The notes beneath the pieces were generated by a model. The model worked only from the letters and a program-made list of their open reading frames with translations. It ran no database searches and had not been told where the DNA came from. This document shows positions 26,721 through 35,465 of a stretch of DNA of 64,000 nt, piece after piece. Each line of letters begins with the position of its first letter. Within the stretch, counting starts at the first letter, position 1. Source of the DNA: Rhodoblastus sp963828185 (GTDB lineage Bacteria; Pseudomonadota; Alphaproteobacteria; Rhizobiales; Beijerinckiaceae); the NCBI GenBank assembly GCA_963828185.1, contig CAWHDV010000017.1:496001-560000 (forward strand), given 5' to 3'. A program made the position numbers and the translations under genes.

Positions 26721-26731
26721 GGGAGGCCGCT

Positions 26732-28970
26732 ATGGAAGCGATTTTCGACGTCACACGACGCGATCTGCTGAAAGCTGGCGGCGGTGTGCTCGTCGTCTCG
26801 TTCGTCCTCGGAGGAGAGTTTCCGCAAGCGCTCGCGGGGGAGGAACTCACTGCAAAGCCGGTTTCGCCGACGGAGGTTGATTCATTCCTGACGCTTGGCG
26901 ACGACGGAATGGTGACCATTTACTCCGGCAAGGTCGATCTCGGCACCGGCGTGAAAACAGCGCTGGCGCAGATCGCCGCCGAGGAGCTCGATCTGCCTCT
27001 GGACAAGATTGTGATTGTACAAGGTGACACGGCGCTGACGCCGGACCAAGGCACGACCTGGGGCAGCCTGTCGATTCAGATCGGCGGCGTCCAGATCCGC
27101 CAGGCCGCCGCTGCGGCGCGGGTGAAGCTCGTTTCCGTAGCGGCGAGCCGGCTTGGCGTGGCGGCTGACGATCTCAGGGTCGATGACGGCGTCATCAGCG
27201 GCGGCGGCAAGAGTGTCAGCTATGCCGAGCTGATGCGCGGCAAGAGCTTTTCGATCACGCTCGATCCCAAGGCGCCCGTGGCGACGAAGAACCCGAAGGA
27301 CTTCAAGCTCGTCGGAAAGGCGGCGCCGCGCCTCGATATTCCCGGAAAGGTGTTCGGCTCGTTCACCTATATGCAGGACTTCCAACTGCCCGGCATGCTG
27401 CACGCGCGCGTGGTGCGCCCGCCTGCAATCGGCGCCGAGTTGTTGGCCGTCGACAACGGCTCGGTCGCCGGCGTCCGGGGCCTCGTCAAGATTGTGCGCG
27501 AAAAGAACTTTTTGGCAGTGGTGTCGGAGACCGAATGGGGCGCTATCAAGGGCGCCCGAGAGCTGAAGGCGAGCTGGTCCGACTGGAGGGGCTCCCTGAC
27601 CCGGCGAAGTTGTGGCAACATGTCCGCGCGACCAAAGTGGTGGCCGACGAGATAACGGGCAATGTCGGCGACAGCGCCGAAGCGCTGGGCAAGCCTGGTA
27701 CAAGAAAGCTCAATGCCACCTATGATTTCGCCATCCATACGCACGGCTCGATTGGCCCGTCATGTGCGATCGCCGAGATAAAGGAAGGCAAGCTGACGGT
27801 GTGGACGTCCTCGCAGGCAACCCACACCTTGCGGAAACAGCTGGCGAAAATGATGGCGCTGGCCCCGGCCGACGTGCGTTGCGTCTATGTCGACGGCGCC
27901 GGCTGTTACGGTCGTAACGGCAACGAGGATGCCGCCGCCGACGCGGCCCTGCTCGCCAAAGTCCTGGGACGGCCCGTCCGGTAGAATGGTCGCGTGCCGA
28001 TGAACATGGCTGGGACCCCAAGGGACCGCCGACACTCATCGACCTGCGCGCCGGGCTTAATGCCGATGGAAACGTCGTCGCCTGGGAAGGCGATTTCTAC
28101 ATCCCGCAACAAACCCCGAAAAACTTCAACGTGCCGCTCGTCGCAGCCACGCTCGGCGGATTGCCTGCCGACGATGTCATCGCGCCCGGCAATGTGTTCC
28201 AAGACTTAAACATTCCCTATCGTTTCGCCAACGTCAAAACCGTGTGCCGACGGCTCGAATCGACGCCGTTGCGGCCGTCATGGATCCGCACGCCCGGGCG
28301 CATGCAGAACACCTACGCCAACGAGTGCTTCATTGACGAGTTGGCGGCGGCGGTCGGCGTCGATCCGATCGAGTTCCGCTTAAAATATATCGATCCCGCG
28401 GACACAAGGGGCCGCGAGACGCTCGAACGTGTGGCCAAGCTTTCGGGATGGGACAAGCGCGCGTCGCCCAACAAGGTCGAAAAAGGTCCGCTGCTTGTCG
28501 GGCGCGGCGTCAGCTACGTCAAATATGAACTTGTGCGCACCTACATCGCCACTGTCGCCGAAGTCGAGGTCGAGCCGGCCAGCGGCAAGATCTACGTTAA
28601 GCGCTTTTACGTCAGCCACGATTGTGGCCAGATCATCAATCCTGACGGGCTCAAGAACCAGATCGAAGGCAACGTGGTGCAAACGGTCAGCCGGACGCTG
28701 ATCGAGGAGGTCAAGTTTAACCGCTCTGCGGTCACCAGTCTCGACTGGGAGACTTATCCGATCCTCAAGTTCCCACAGGCGCCGGACGTCGTGATCGATC
28801 TGGTCGACCGGCCGAATGAGAAGCCGTGGGGTGCGGGAGAGCCATCGGCCGCGGTTATTCCGAGCGCCATCTCGAATGCCGTGTTCGACGCCACCGGTGC
28901 GCGGATGCGCTCCGTCCCGTTCACGCCAGACAAGGTGAAGACTGCATTGCGCGAAGCTGGCAAAGCCTGA
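26732..28970 (+). pseudogene. iorB: Molybdenum hydroxylase large subunit (IorB-like) with two frameshifts
   Basis: The first frame starts with a twin-arginine signal (VTRRDLLKAGGGVLVVSFVL) and contains MVTIYSGKVDLGTGVKTALA and DQGTTWGSLSIQIGG. It breaks near 27586; the second frame continues KLWQHVRATKVVADEITGN and TYDFAIHTHGSIGPSCAIAE to a break near 27981. The third frame carries VCRRLESTPLRPSWIRTPGR, FYVSHDCGQIINPDGL and the C-terminal KPWGAGEPSAAVIPSAISNA. Each break fits the loss of a single base. Repaired, the protein is about 746 residues, periplasmic, and binds the molybdopterin cofactor. Confidence 0.85.
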
Positions 28971-29061
28971 GTTCACAAGCAGCATTCTTGGATCACAGCG
29001 GTGGCTCTCGACCGTTGAAATAGTCTTTCGAAAAAAATAGCGACTTATTACTGAAAATCGA

Positions 29062-29490
29062 GTGGACGCGACCTGTGCAACCCGAGAATTATGTCGGCAG
29101 AAGGTCTGCTTCATGCCACAAACGCGCCATTCGCTCCGGCGAACCAAATGTCTGCCTTCCACCCAGCGCGCCCCTTGCGGGTGCCTTCCGTGGTGGTCCG
29201 CTCCCCGCCGTTTCCCGCCGATCTCTGGCGATGTGTCGGTGCGACGCGACAGCTCTATCGGCTACGCTGTCTGGCCGCTCGACCAAACGGCGATCATTAT
29301 CGAAGGGGCGGCGGCCGTTAACGCCCTCGGTTTCAAAGTCACGGAACGCTCGCCTGAAGCCTGGAGCGCCACTTTCGAAGGCTTTCACGAATACAAAAAG
29401 CGAGTGGCAACACTCGAATGCCAAGTCGCAGCTGAAAACTGGGATGGAAAACCCGTTCTCGTCGCACGCTACCGCGAAATGCCCGCCTAA
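29062..29490 (+). CDS. Hypothetical protein
   Basis: Up to 142 residues. The first 50 residues look unreliable. The rest (SIGYAVWPLDQTAIIIEGAA, ALGFKVTERSPEAWSATF, KKRVATLECQVAAENWDGKP) is protein-like and ends LVARYREMPA. The true start may be inside, or a frameshift near 29225 may join it to a neighbouring frame. A perfect hairpin lies 20 bp after the stop, which supports a real transcription unit. No family recognised. Confidence 0.45.
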   Translation: MDATCATRELCRQKVCFMPQTRHSLRRTKCLPSTQRAPCGCLPWWSAPRRFPPISGDVSVRRDSSIGYAVWPLDQTAIIIEGAAAVNALGFKVTERSPEAWSATFEGFHEYKKRVATLECQVAAENWDGKPVLVARYREMPA

Positions 29491-29509
29491 AATTTTCTAT
29501 CCAATATAA

Positions 29510-29537
29510 CTTGGCCGCCCCTTCCGAGGCGGCCAAG
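29510..29537. terminator. Terminator-like hairpin after the gene ending at 29490
   Basis: CTTGGCCGCC pairs perfectly with GGCGGCCAAG across an eight-base loop. A weak AT-rich tail exists on the minus side. It lies between two converging genes and may serve both. Confidence 0.6.
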
Positions 29538-29604
29538 TATCAACACCCTAACAGAACGGCTGGCTTTTGCCGGCCTTGGCTGATCGGTAGAAACGAAATT
29601 GGCG

Positions 29605-29796
29605 CTAAGCGACCGCTTCGCTCGCGTCGTCTGGCGCATCCAATTCCGACATCGCAATTTTCAGAATGGCTTCCGCTTGTTGGAGATGTGCAAGCGCGCG
29701 AGCGACGGACTCCCGGTCGGCGCACACGTTAATTTCGGCCTGCGCATAGAACAGGTTGATCGACGCCATTTCTTTGATTCTGACTTGCGACGACAT
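29605..29796 (-). CDS. Small helical protein B (63 aa), paralogue of protein A
   Basis: The protein reads VRIKEMASINLFYAQAEINV followed by ESVARALAHLQQAEAILKIA and ends DAPDDASEAVA. It aligns end to end with the product of 25333-25524. GGAGAG lies before the ATG. An FNR/FixK-type box is centred 67 bp upstream. The next genes upstream on this strand are a MucR-like gene and an XRE gene, so the regulator-small protein pairing is repeated. Function unknown. Confidence 0.7.
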   Translation of the reverse strand: MSSQVRIKEMASINLFYAQAEINVCADRESVARALAHLQQAEAILKIAMSELDAPDDASEAVA

Positions 29797-29856
29797 GCTG
29801 GGCGTCTCTCCATAAGTTGCGGTTTTTGCGCCGTAAATATAGAAAATGACAGATAA

Positions 29857-29870
29857 TTGACCCAGCGCAA
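29857..29870 (-). promoter_or_regulatory. FNR/FixK-type box upstream of the small gene at 29605-29796
   Basis: Read toward the gene the site is TTGCGCTGGGTCAA, an exact match to TTG(A/C)-N6-(T/G)CAA. Its distance to the start codon is nearly the same as for the box in front of the paralogue at 25333. Confidence 0.6.
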
Positions 29871-29989
29871 ACTGAGCTCGCTGAACGGTCCTTAGTCGGT
29901 GCTATGGCGAAGATCGCGTTTGTGAGCTTGCCGCCTGTGCCGAAGCACCGAACCGCCGGGGGACCGCGCCCCACTGCGGACGTCGGTCA

Positions 29990-30478
29990 TCATTCACCAG
30001 CCGGCGACGTTTCCGCTACGACGGCTTTCGCAGATTTGGGCGTGGTTTTGCGCGGCTGTTTCGTCGGGGCCAAGGCACTATTACCCTTGCGTCTCTGACC
30101 CAGCCCCATGCTCAACGCCAACGCGGAGCGACGTGCCGCGTAGTTCGCCGCGACCATCGGGTAGTCGGCGGCCAGGCCCCATTTCTCGCGATATTGCTCG
30201 GGCGTCATGTCGAAAGTCGTCTGGAGGTGGCGCTTCAACGATTTGAATTTTTTTCCGTTTTCAAGGCAGACGATGAAATCCGGGAAGACGGATTTCTTTA
30301 TCGGAACGGCGGGTTTTTGTTCCTCGACGACAACGCTTTCAACGCCAGCGGAAATACGAAGAAGGGCGTCGTGGACGTCGACGATCAGTCCCGGTAGATC
30401 GGCGGGGCGAACCGAATTTCTATGGACGTAAGCCGAAACAATTTCGGCGGCGAGCCCTACAATGTTCGTTTCGGTCAT
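29990..30478 (-). CDS. Ros/MucR-type transcription regulator, zinc ligands altered (copy 1)
   Basis: From the ATG at 30478 the protein has 162 residues: an N-terminal helical part (NIVGLAAEIVSAYVHRNSV), then the MucR core FPDFIVCLENGKKFKSLKRH and TPEQYREKWGLAADYPMVAA, and a basic tail. In typical MucR proteins the finger reads CLEDG...KRHLxTHY; here the second ligand position is Asn and the last His is replaced by Thr (TTFD). Zinc binding is therefore doubtful. MucR proteins bind AT-rich DNA and control exopolysaccharide genes. A near-identical copy is at 60804-61292. The open frame continues upstream without similarity. Confidence 0.88.
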   Translation of the reverse strand: MTETNIVGLAAEIVSAYVHRNSVRPADLPGLIVDVHDALLRISAGVESVVVEEQKPAVPIKKSVFPDFIVCLENGKKFKSLKRHLQTTFDMTPEQYREKWGLAADYPMVAANYAARRSALALSMGLGQRRKGNSALAPTKQPRKTTPKSAKAVVAETSPAGE

Positions 30479-30542
30479 ATCGTCCCCATGTGCTCCAATT
30501 GCAATCGTTTCCAACGCGGAGCGACATCTTACACCATCCGTC

Positions 30543-31001
30543 CTAATTCGCGCGTTTCGGTTTCGCTTTATTCGCACCGGGAGCGATCGGCTGAGGTTCC
30601 GCGTTCCGTTTGACCGCAAAAATGGAAGTGGTTCGCTTGCTTTTGGTTATGGCGCGCGCAGAAGGCACGACGCCCATTCCGCCAGCCGACCTCTTCGCCG
30701 CCCCTTCAAGCGAAATACCATTCTGCGCGTCGCTTGCCGCGTCGACGCAGGGCGCGGCGATAGGCCCGTTGATCTGGAGTTCGTCAAAAAAGAACGAAGG
30801 CCGGACGTGGAGAACTTTGCAGATTTGCGCCAATTCGCGCGCGTCGATCCGCTGGAAGCCGCTTTCGTGTTTTTGCAACTGACGCAGCGAAATTCCAAGG
30901 GCAGCGGCCAACTGGGCCTGACTTAGATCCCGAAACATGCGCATCCTGCGCAGGCGCATGCCGACATGCTTATCGATAAAGTTGGTGGTGGGCTTCGCCA
31001 T
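30543..31001 (-). CDS. XRE-type regulator
   Basis: A 152-residue protein with the HTH TTNFIDKHVGMRLRRMRM, LSQAQLAAALGISLRQLQKH and ESGFQRIDARELAQICKVL, then HVRPSFFFDELQINGP. The 'KHVGMRLRRMR' start and 'FFF' end are typical of the SinR-like XRE group of Hyphomicrobiales. The C-terminal 75 residues are basic and low in conservation. It lies 64 bp upstream of the MucR-like gene on the same strand and may share its transcript. Closely related to the frameshifted gene at 24661. Confidence 0.85.
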   Translation of the reverse strand: MAKPTTNFIDKHVGMRLRRMRMFRDLSQAQLAAALGISLRQLQKHESGFQRIDARELAQICKVLHVRPSFFFDELQINGPIAAPCVDAASDAQNGISLEGAAKRSAGGMGVVPSARAITKSKRTTSIFAVKRNAEPQPIAPGANKAKPKRAN

Positions 31002-31596
31002 GGTTGTTGATTTCCCATCATTTTAAGAGGCAAGGGCGGCATGAATCATTCACAACCCCACGGTTCATGTCTGCCGGATTACAACCCGCAGCGCTAGAGG
31101 TTCAATGTGAAAAAAGTCATATGTTGCCTGCATTTAGGCACTTAGAGCAGTCTCGGCGGAGACTGGAGCAGCCGATGGCGACGGGAGGGGGCGAGCGATG
31201 CCGTGTCGTTCGAACGGTATCGCGCAAGGGAAGTAGCTTACGAAGAAAATAGGTCCATAGTCCGCCACAAGCGGGGCGCGCGACGCCCCCTGCCCTCCCG
31301 CCCCTCGCCCGCCTGCCCCTTGGCCCTCTCATCCTTGGCCCTCTCGTCCTTGGCCCTTTCGTCCCTGGTCAGGGCTTCGACGCCGGAGGCGCGGCCCATG
31401 CGCGCAAGGCTGAAATGGCTCCGGTTGCGCGGGGTACAGACGGTTGGCGGCGGCAAAGCGTCGCAGCGCTGACGCAGAGTGATCATCATTACCCATGTTA
31501 ACCTGCTGTTAATTTACGACGCCGATAAAGTGCACACGCACAACTTGCGTAACGTCATCTCAGCCGTGCTGCGGTTGTAAACCCTGGAGAACCGAA
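31002..31596. other. Intergenic region between divergent XRE genes
   Basis: About 600 bp between two XRE genes that point away from each other. It holds a 15-bp tandem repeat (separate entry). Open frames exist on both strands but are low-complexity readings of that repeat. Confidence 0.5.
31319..31363. repeat. Three 15-bp tandem repeats
   Basis: CTTGGCCCTCTCATC, CTTGGCCCTCTCGTC and CTTGGCCCTTTCGTC follow one another directly. A 15-bp unit keeps frame (SLALS on plus, DERAK on minus), but neither frame has other gene-like features. Confidence 0.85.
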
Positions 31597-32016
31597 ATGC
31601 GCGGCAATGCTATTGATCTCCACGTCGGAAAATCCATTCAAGCGCAGCGGCAGCGCATAAAAATGAGTCTCGACCAGCTTGCAGCCAGGCTGGACGTCGA
31701 CGCGATGACGCTCGCGCAATATGAAAATGGCGCCCTGCGCATCGGCGCTGACGCGCTAATGCAAATCGCCAGGATCGCAAAATGCGCGCCCTCGATCTTT
31801 TTTGACGGCATGCCGGCGCGCGCGCTTGTCAAGACGGCGCAAATCGAGACCGCGGCGCAAGTCGATCCGGCTCGGCGTCTCGAAATGGCGAAACCGATGA
31901 GCGAGGCTTTCGCCAAAGTGCGCGACGCGAAATCACGCCGGCAAATTCTCGATCAGGCGGGTGGAGCTCTTGGCGGCGGCGCCGAAGCCGAAACAAAAAC
32001 GGCTTCAGCCGAATAA
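31597..32016 (+). CDS. XRE-type regulator
   Basis: A 139-residue protein: NAIDLHVGKSIQAQRQRIKM, SLDQLAARLDVDAMTLAQYE, NGALRIGADALMQIARIAKC, then APSIFFDGM. This is the same group as the other XRE genes here. The C-terminal part has a helical segment (MAKPMSEAFAKVRDAKSRRQ) of the kind that follows the HTH in this group. GGAG precedes the ATG at good distance. It converges with the small gene at 32055-32261, 38 bp away. Confidence 0.85.
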   Translation: MRGNAIDLHVGKSIQAQRQRIKMSLDQLAARLDVDAMTLAQYENGALRIGADALMQIARIAKCAPSIFFDGMPARALVKTAQIETAAQVDPARRLEMAKPMSEAFAKVRDAKSRRQILDQAGGALGGGAEAETKTASAE

Positions 32017-32054
32017 GCTGCGGCCCTTGCTTTCAAAAGGCCTGCGCCCGCGCG

Positions 32055-32261
32055 TCACGCCGCGCCGCCACTCGCGCTTCGCCGCCGTTTCGACGCGGAC
32101 GACATCGCCTTCAGCAAGCCGTCAACATGGCGTTTGGCGGAATCGAGATGATGGGCGATCCGCTGGCGCTCATCGTTGAGCGAAGCCGTCAATCCAATTT
32201 CGGCTCGCGCATAAGCGAGTTCGATGCTGGCGAGCTGAAGCTGAGATTTCATATCGTCCAT
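32055..32261 (-). CDS. Small helical protein C (68 aa)
   Basis: The protein reads SQLQLASIELAYARAEIGLT followed by ERQRIAHHLDSAKRHVDGLL and a short basic tail. The core ASIEL-AYARAEIGL matches ASINL-FAQAEIGM of protein A, so it belongs to the same family with a different tail. It converges with an XRE gene. A nearly consensus FNR/FixK box lies about 85 bp upstream. Confidence 0.6.
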   Translation of the reverse strand: MDDMKSQLQLASIELAYARAEIGLTASLNDERQRIAHHLDSAKRHVDGLLKAMSSASKRRRSASGGAA

Positions 32262-32339
32262 TGCCGTCTCCCCCGGTCTTGGCGCAGCGAGCTATGCCAA
32301 GCCCCTTTGATTTCATAGCGGTGGCCGGCCGAATTAGAA

Positions 32340-32353
32340 TTGATCCTAAACAA
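32340..32353 (-). promoter_or_regulatory. Near-consensus FNR/FixK box upstream of small protein C
   Basis: TTGATCCTAAACAA on the plus strand has one intact half (TTGAT) and one with a single mismatch (AACAA instead of ATCAA). It is weaker than the boxes at 25264 and 29857 but occupies a similar place relative to a member of the same protein family. The rest of 32262-32675 shows nothing else. Confidence 0.4.
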
Positions 32354-32675
32354 AGCATTATCGCGTCAGCAAGCAATCGCTGAGTTGCAAACGCCGGCCG
32401 TCACCGGCAATTTGAGCCGTCTAGCTTACGCCGAACTGGAATTTGGCGAAAGCGCGGGCGCGATGGCGATTTTTCAAGCCGCGCGAGCGCCTGCGTTGGC
32501 GATGCGCTGTCAGTCGCGACGACTTTTGGCGCGCCGCTTGTTCGGCCTTTGCGACGCGCAGCGTCAGCCTGGGCGGCCATAAGGCGCGTTGACAGCTTTA
32601 CGCCCTATTTCCCAAGCCCTCTAGCCGGAAGCGCATCCGCGCTGCCAGTTTTGAGCCGTCGCATCGCGACTTGAC

Positions 32676-32927
32676 TCAGTTCGGACGATTGTCCGCGCCC
32701 ACGCGGGCGCTCCAATGGGAGTCCTTCAACATCGCATCAAGCCGCGCCACCACTTTTTCGATGTGGCTTTCCGCAATTTCCGCGCGAGCCAATCCATATA
32801 ATTTCAGTTCGAGCAGCGCATATTCGGCGTCTGCCCGCGCAGCTTCCACCATCTTGCGCCATTTCTCATCCACCGGATCGCTCGCTCCAAAGGTCGACGC
32901 GCAAAAAATGCCCGCCCTTGGCGCCAA
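32676..32927 (-). CDS. Small helical protein D
   Basis: Up to 83 residues; an internal ATG at 32852 would give 58. The conserved-looking part is EAARADAEYALLELKLYGLA and RAEIAESHIEKVVARLDAML. It is again a two-helix small protein, with ALLELKLYGLARAEI loosely similar to the ASINLxYAQAEI core of A, B and C. It lies 68 bp downstream of an XRE gene on the same strand. No FNR box found. Confidence 0.5.
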   Translation of the reverse strand: MAPRAGIFCASTFGASDPVDEKWRKMVEAARADAEYALLELKLYGLARAEIAESHIEKVVARLDAMLKDSHWSARVGADNRPN

Positions 32928-32995
32928 TTCAATAGATCGGGAAAGTTAAGCTGCCGTTAGGTGAGCCCAAGCCGATGGAAATAGGCCAAAAACGG

Positions 32996-33391
32996 TTAAA
33001 TGCGGCTTTCGTCGGACGAGGTTTTTGACTGTGATTGCGATCCGAGGGCGACCGCGAGATCGATGATTTGCCGCCGCGCCGCCCGGTCGGCGACGAGGAT
33101 AAAGGCTCGATTGAGTTCCAGCGCGTCCAACGCTAAGGCCGGGTCCGCGCTGACCGGCGCCAGCGCCTCCGCGCCACTGAAAAAGTAAGTCACCTCGACG
33201 TCCAGGACCGCCGCGATCTTGAGCAGCCGATCGGCGCCGACCCTGCTCGCGCCGGCTTCGAACAGGCCGATCTGCGACTCCGAACCGCCGATTAAGGCGG
33301 CCAGTCGCGCCGCGCCCACGCGCAACATTCGCCGGCGAATATTAATCCTCTGGCCAATGTGCGCATCGATAGGATTGATGGTCTTCGTCAC
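32996..33391 (-). CDS. XRE-type regulator
   Basis: A 131-residue protein: NPIDAHIGQRINIRRRMLRV, ARLAALIGGSESQIGLFEAG and ASRVGADRLLKIAAVLDVEV, then TYFFSGAE. The HTH is recognisable, although the recognition helix (GGSESQIGLFE) is unusual. The C-terminal part again has the AFxxxxDRxARRQIIDLA helix. It is the fourth XRE gene in 9 kb and is paired with small protein D. Confidence 0.85.
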   Translation of the reverse strand: MTKTINPIDAHIGQRINIRRRMLRVGAARLAALIGGSESQIGLFEAGASRVGADRLLKIAAVLDVEVTYFFSGAEALAPVSADPALALDALELNRAFILVADRAARRQIIDLAVALGSQSQSKTSSDESRI

Positions 33392-33892
33392 TGTCCAGTC
33401 CCGGAGATCAAGGCCACACGCGGTTTGCGCAATTCGCTTGCATTTTCAAAAACACGTCATGGTTGACACATTGATAACGGCATAGCATGGCCTCAGGCTC
33501 AAGGTAAAACAGCGATGAGCGTTTTCGTTAATCCGCCGGATGCCTGGCGCGGACGTAGTGTCGGTGCGTCAAGGCTGCGCGACCGTCTGAGCCAGGCGGC
33601 CCTCGCTGTTCGAGTTTCGGAGGCGTTCTGCCGATCGTCGCAGGAGCGCTCCCCGACCGCGCCGCAAGACGATATCGGCGCAAGGCGTCGGACCCCGCGC
33701 CTATAGCGCGCAGCGTCACCTTTGCTCGCCCAATTTTCGTAATGGGGCGGCGAGCAATCTGCGGGTCGAAGAGTGGCGGAAATGACCAGGCCAGCGTAAG
33801 GCCTCGCGCGACAAACGCTGAACGACGTCAGCTATTTACATGCTTGAAAGACCGGAGCGTGTTGCCGGCTCATTCTGCACAGGTTAAGCATT
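33392..33892. other. Intergenic region without a supported gene
   Basis: About 500 bp. Two short open frames on opposite strands (33515-33706 and 33528-33719) mirror each other and have no clear start signals. A TTGACA at 33463 lacks a good -10 partner. Nothing else seen. Confidence 0.4.
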
Positions 33893-34165
33893 ATGCGCCA
33901 CGTCGAAACTGAAATTTCCGCCATTGCCGCCGCTCTTTCCGACCACATCGCGGCTTCCGCCGCCGATCACGTCCGCCGGGTCACGCACGCGCCCAGCGCT
34001 GCCGCGATCCTGCGTTTTGCGCTGCAAATTTGCGCAAAGGAAGTGCGGCGTGTGAAGGAGCTGATGACCGAGCCCCAGCAGCGATTCTCGCTGTTTTTCG
34101 CGCTAGCGGATGAGGTCGCCGGGCGACTGCGCGCCAAGCCGGAATTCGCCAGGGCCGATCCCTGA
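33893..34165 (+). CDS. Hypothetical protein (90 aa)
   Basis: A helical, protein-like frame: RHVETEISAIAAALSDHIAA, then ILRFALQICAKEVRRVKELM and FFALADEVAGRLRAKPEFAR. A weak AGG lies upstream of the ATG. It follows the XRE-small protein array and could belong to it, but has no similarity to the small proteins. The stretch 34166-34505 after it has no supported gene. Confidence 0.45.
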   Translation: MRHVETEISAIAAALSDHIAASAADHVRRVTHAPSAAAILRFALQICAKEVRRVKELMTEPQQRFSLFFALADEVAGRLRAKPEFARADP

Positions 34166-34505
34166 CGAACCTGGCGCGCCGGAGCGCTGGAGCGGTCCCA
34201 AAGCCTCGGCTGCCTCGAGGCGCTGCCTCAATGGATCAACGCTCTGGAGCCGCCTCAAGCTGACGTCGTCATATCCTGATCCGTGGCGGCGCGAATAAAA
34301 AGACCGACGCCGATCTGGTCTTTCTGTTGAAGCGTCGAAAAACGCCTTCGCACGCGGACGTCCCTGCGCACGGGCGAAATAAGAGTGCCAGAGCGAATTA
34401 GCTCCAACGCCACTTTGCGCTGGGCGCGCGCCGGCGCTTGAATTATGCGCGTTTCGGCAGCTCGACGATCAGCAAAGCGACAACGCGGCGCGCCCCAATC
34501 GCTTC

Positions 34506-34796
34506 TCAGCCGAGGAGAATCTTCATATCCTTCCAGGACTGGATAAGCAGCGTCGCGACGCAGCAGCCGATGACCAGCAGGGCGAAACCGGCGACGCCGC
34601 TGTCGATCGACAGGGCGCGGAAGAGACCGTGCTCGAAATTGGCGCGCGACCAATTCAACGCCACATAGAAAAGCGGAATAGCGATCAGGATGCGGGAGAC
34701 GGCGGTGACGGCGGGCGCCGCCTCGCCTTTGGCCCGCCAATCGGAAACCAGCACGGCCAACACGGCGATAATTGCAAGCAAGAGTATGATCCACAT
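34506..34796 (-). CDS. Small integral membrane protein
   Basis: From the ATG at 34796 the protein has 96 residues with three hydrophobic helices (MWIILLLAIIAVLAVLVSDW, VSRILIAIPLFYVALNW, SGVAGFALLVIGCCVATLLI) and a short charged end. No family recognised. The upstream in-frame ATG would add 27 residues without hydrophobic character, so I prefer the internal start. Confidence 0.6.
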   Translation of the reverse strand: MWIILLLAIIAVLAVLVSDWRAKGEAAPAVTAVSRILIAIPLFYVALNWSRANFEHGLFRALSIDSGVAGFALLVIGCCVATLLIQSWKDMKILLG

Positions 34797-35370
34797 GGGC
34801 GACGAAACTCTGGCTGGTCGGGGCGTCACGTGGGACAAGCTTAGTGGCAAACCCGAAAAAAAGCGAGCCAGAGGCATTTTTCCGCATCAGGGCCGCCGTT
34901 GGGAGCTCTCCGGCGCCGCGAGGAAATCTGCTTACCGTTTTAGAACAGCGATGACCGGTGACAAGGAGTCAGCTGCTTTCGCTGCAATAACAATAAATTA
35001 GCTGACAACCAGTCAGGCGATTGTAGTACGATAAATCAATGATTTAGCACAGATTTTGACAACCAAAGCATATGTCTTTTAGGATGCGCGGCGCGATCAA
35101 GCAACGCGTGGAAGACACCCCTGCAGCTTCTGTTCGGGACAGAAAAGCCGGTCAAGCGCCCCGCAGCGTTATGCGCGCGATGATGCAGCCATTCCCGTGC
35201 GCCTCGCTGCGCCGCGCCGCGCGTTGCATGCGATCGAAACGAACTTGCTGTCGCGCTCGTTCGCCTTCGACCCGGCCTTTGGCGCCAGTTGCCGCCGACA
35301 GCGTCACGGGTTCCGCTCGCTTAGCGTGATGGCGCCACCGAACCCGTCGACGAGACGACGCTGCCTATGA
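34797..35370. other. Intergenic region, no supported gene
   Basis: About 570 bp. It contains an AT-rich stretch (34975-35070) and a GC-rich part with short open frames of poor composition. It leads into the inverted G/C-run repeats that precede the primase-like gene's stop. Confidence 0.35.
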
Positions 35371-35456
35371 CCCCTATGCCCCTATGCCATGCTCCCATTC
35401 GCCCACCGCACTTAGAAAGTCCGTAGGGGGCATAGGGGGCATAGGGGGCATAGGGG
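35371..35456. repeat. Inverted and tandem 'GGGGGCATA' repeats next to the primase-like gene
   Basis: At 35426-35452 there are three exact copies of GGGGGCATA followed by GGGG. At 35371-35388 the complement CCCCTATGCCCCTATGCC occurs. The two blocks can pair across about 37 bases. The array ends 10 bp before the stop of the primase-like gene, whose transcript would run into it. It could be a terminator structure or an iteron-like replication site. Confidence 0.8.
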
Positions 35457-35465
35457 TGGTTTGGG

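Noticed and set aside
29904..30098. Plus-strand small frame starting MAKIAFV beside the MucR-like gene, with a similar frame at 60700-60912
   Set aside because: The similarity comes from the duplicated DNA segment; most of the frame is antisense to the MucR coding end, and the two frames diverge in the unique part.
31203..31489. Frames on both strands over the 15-bp repeat (SLALS / DERAK repeats)
   Set aside because: Low-complexity reading of a tandem repeat; no ribosome site or family.
35426..35456. GGGGGCATA tandem units as a CRISPR or telomere-like array
   Set aside because: Only three 9-bp units without spacers.
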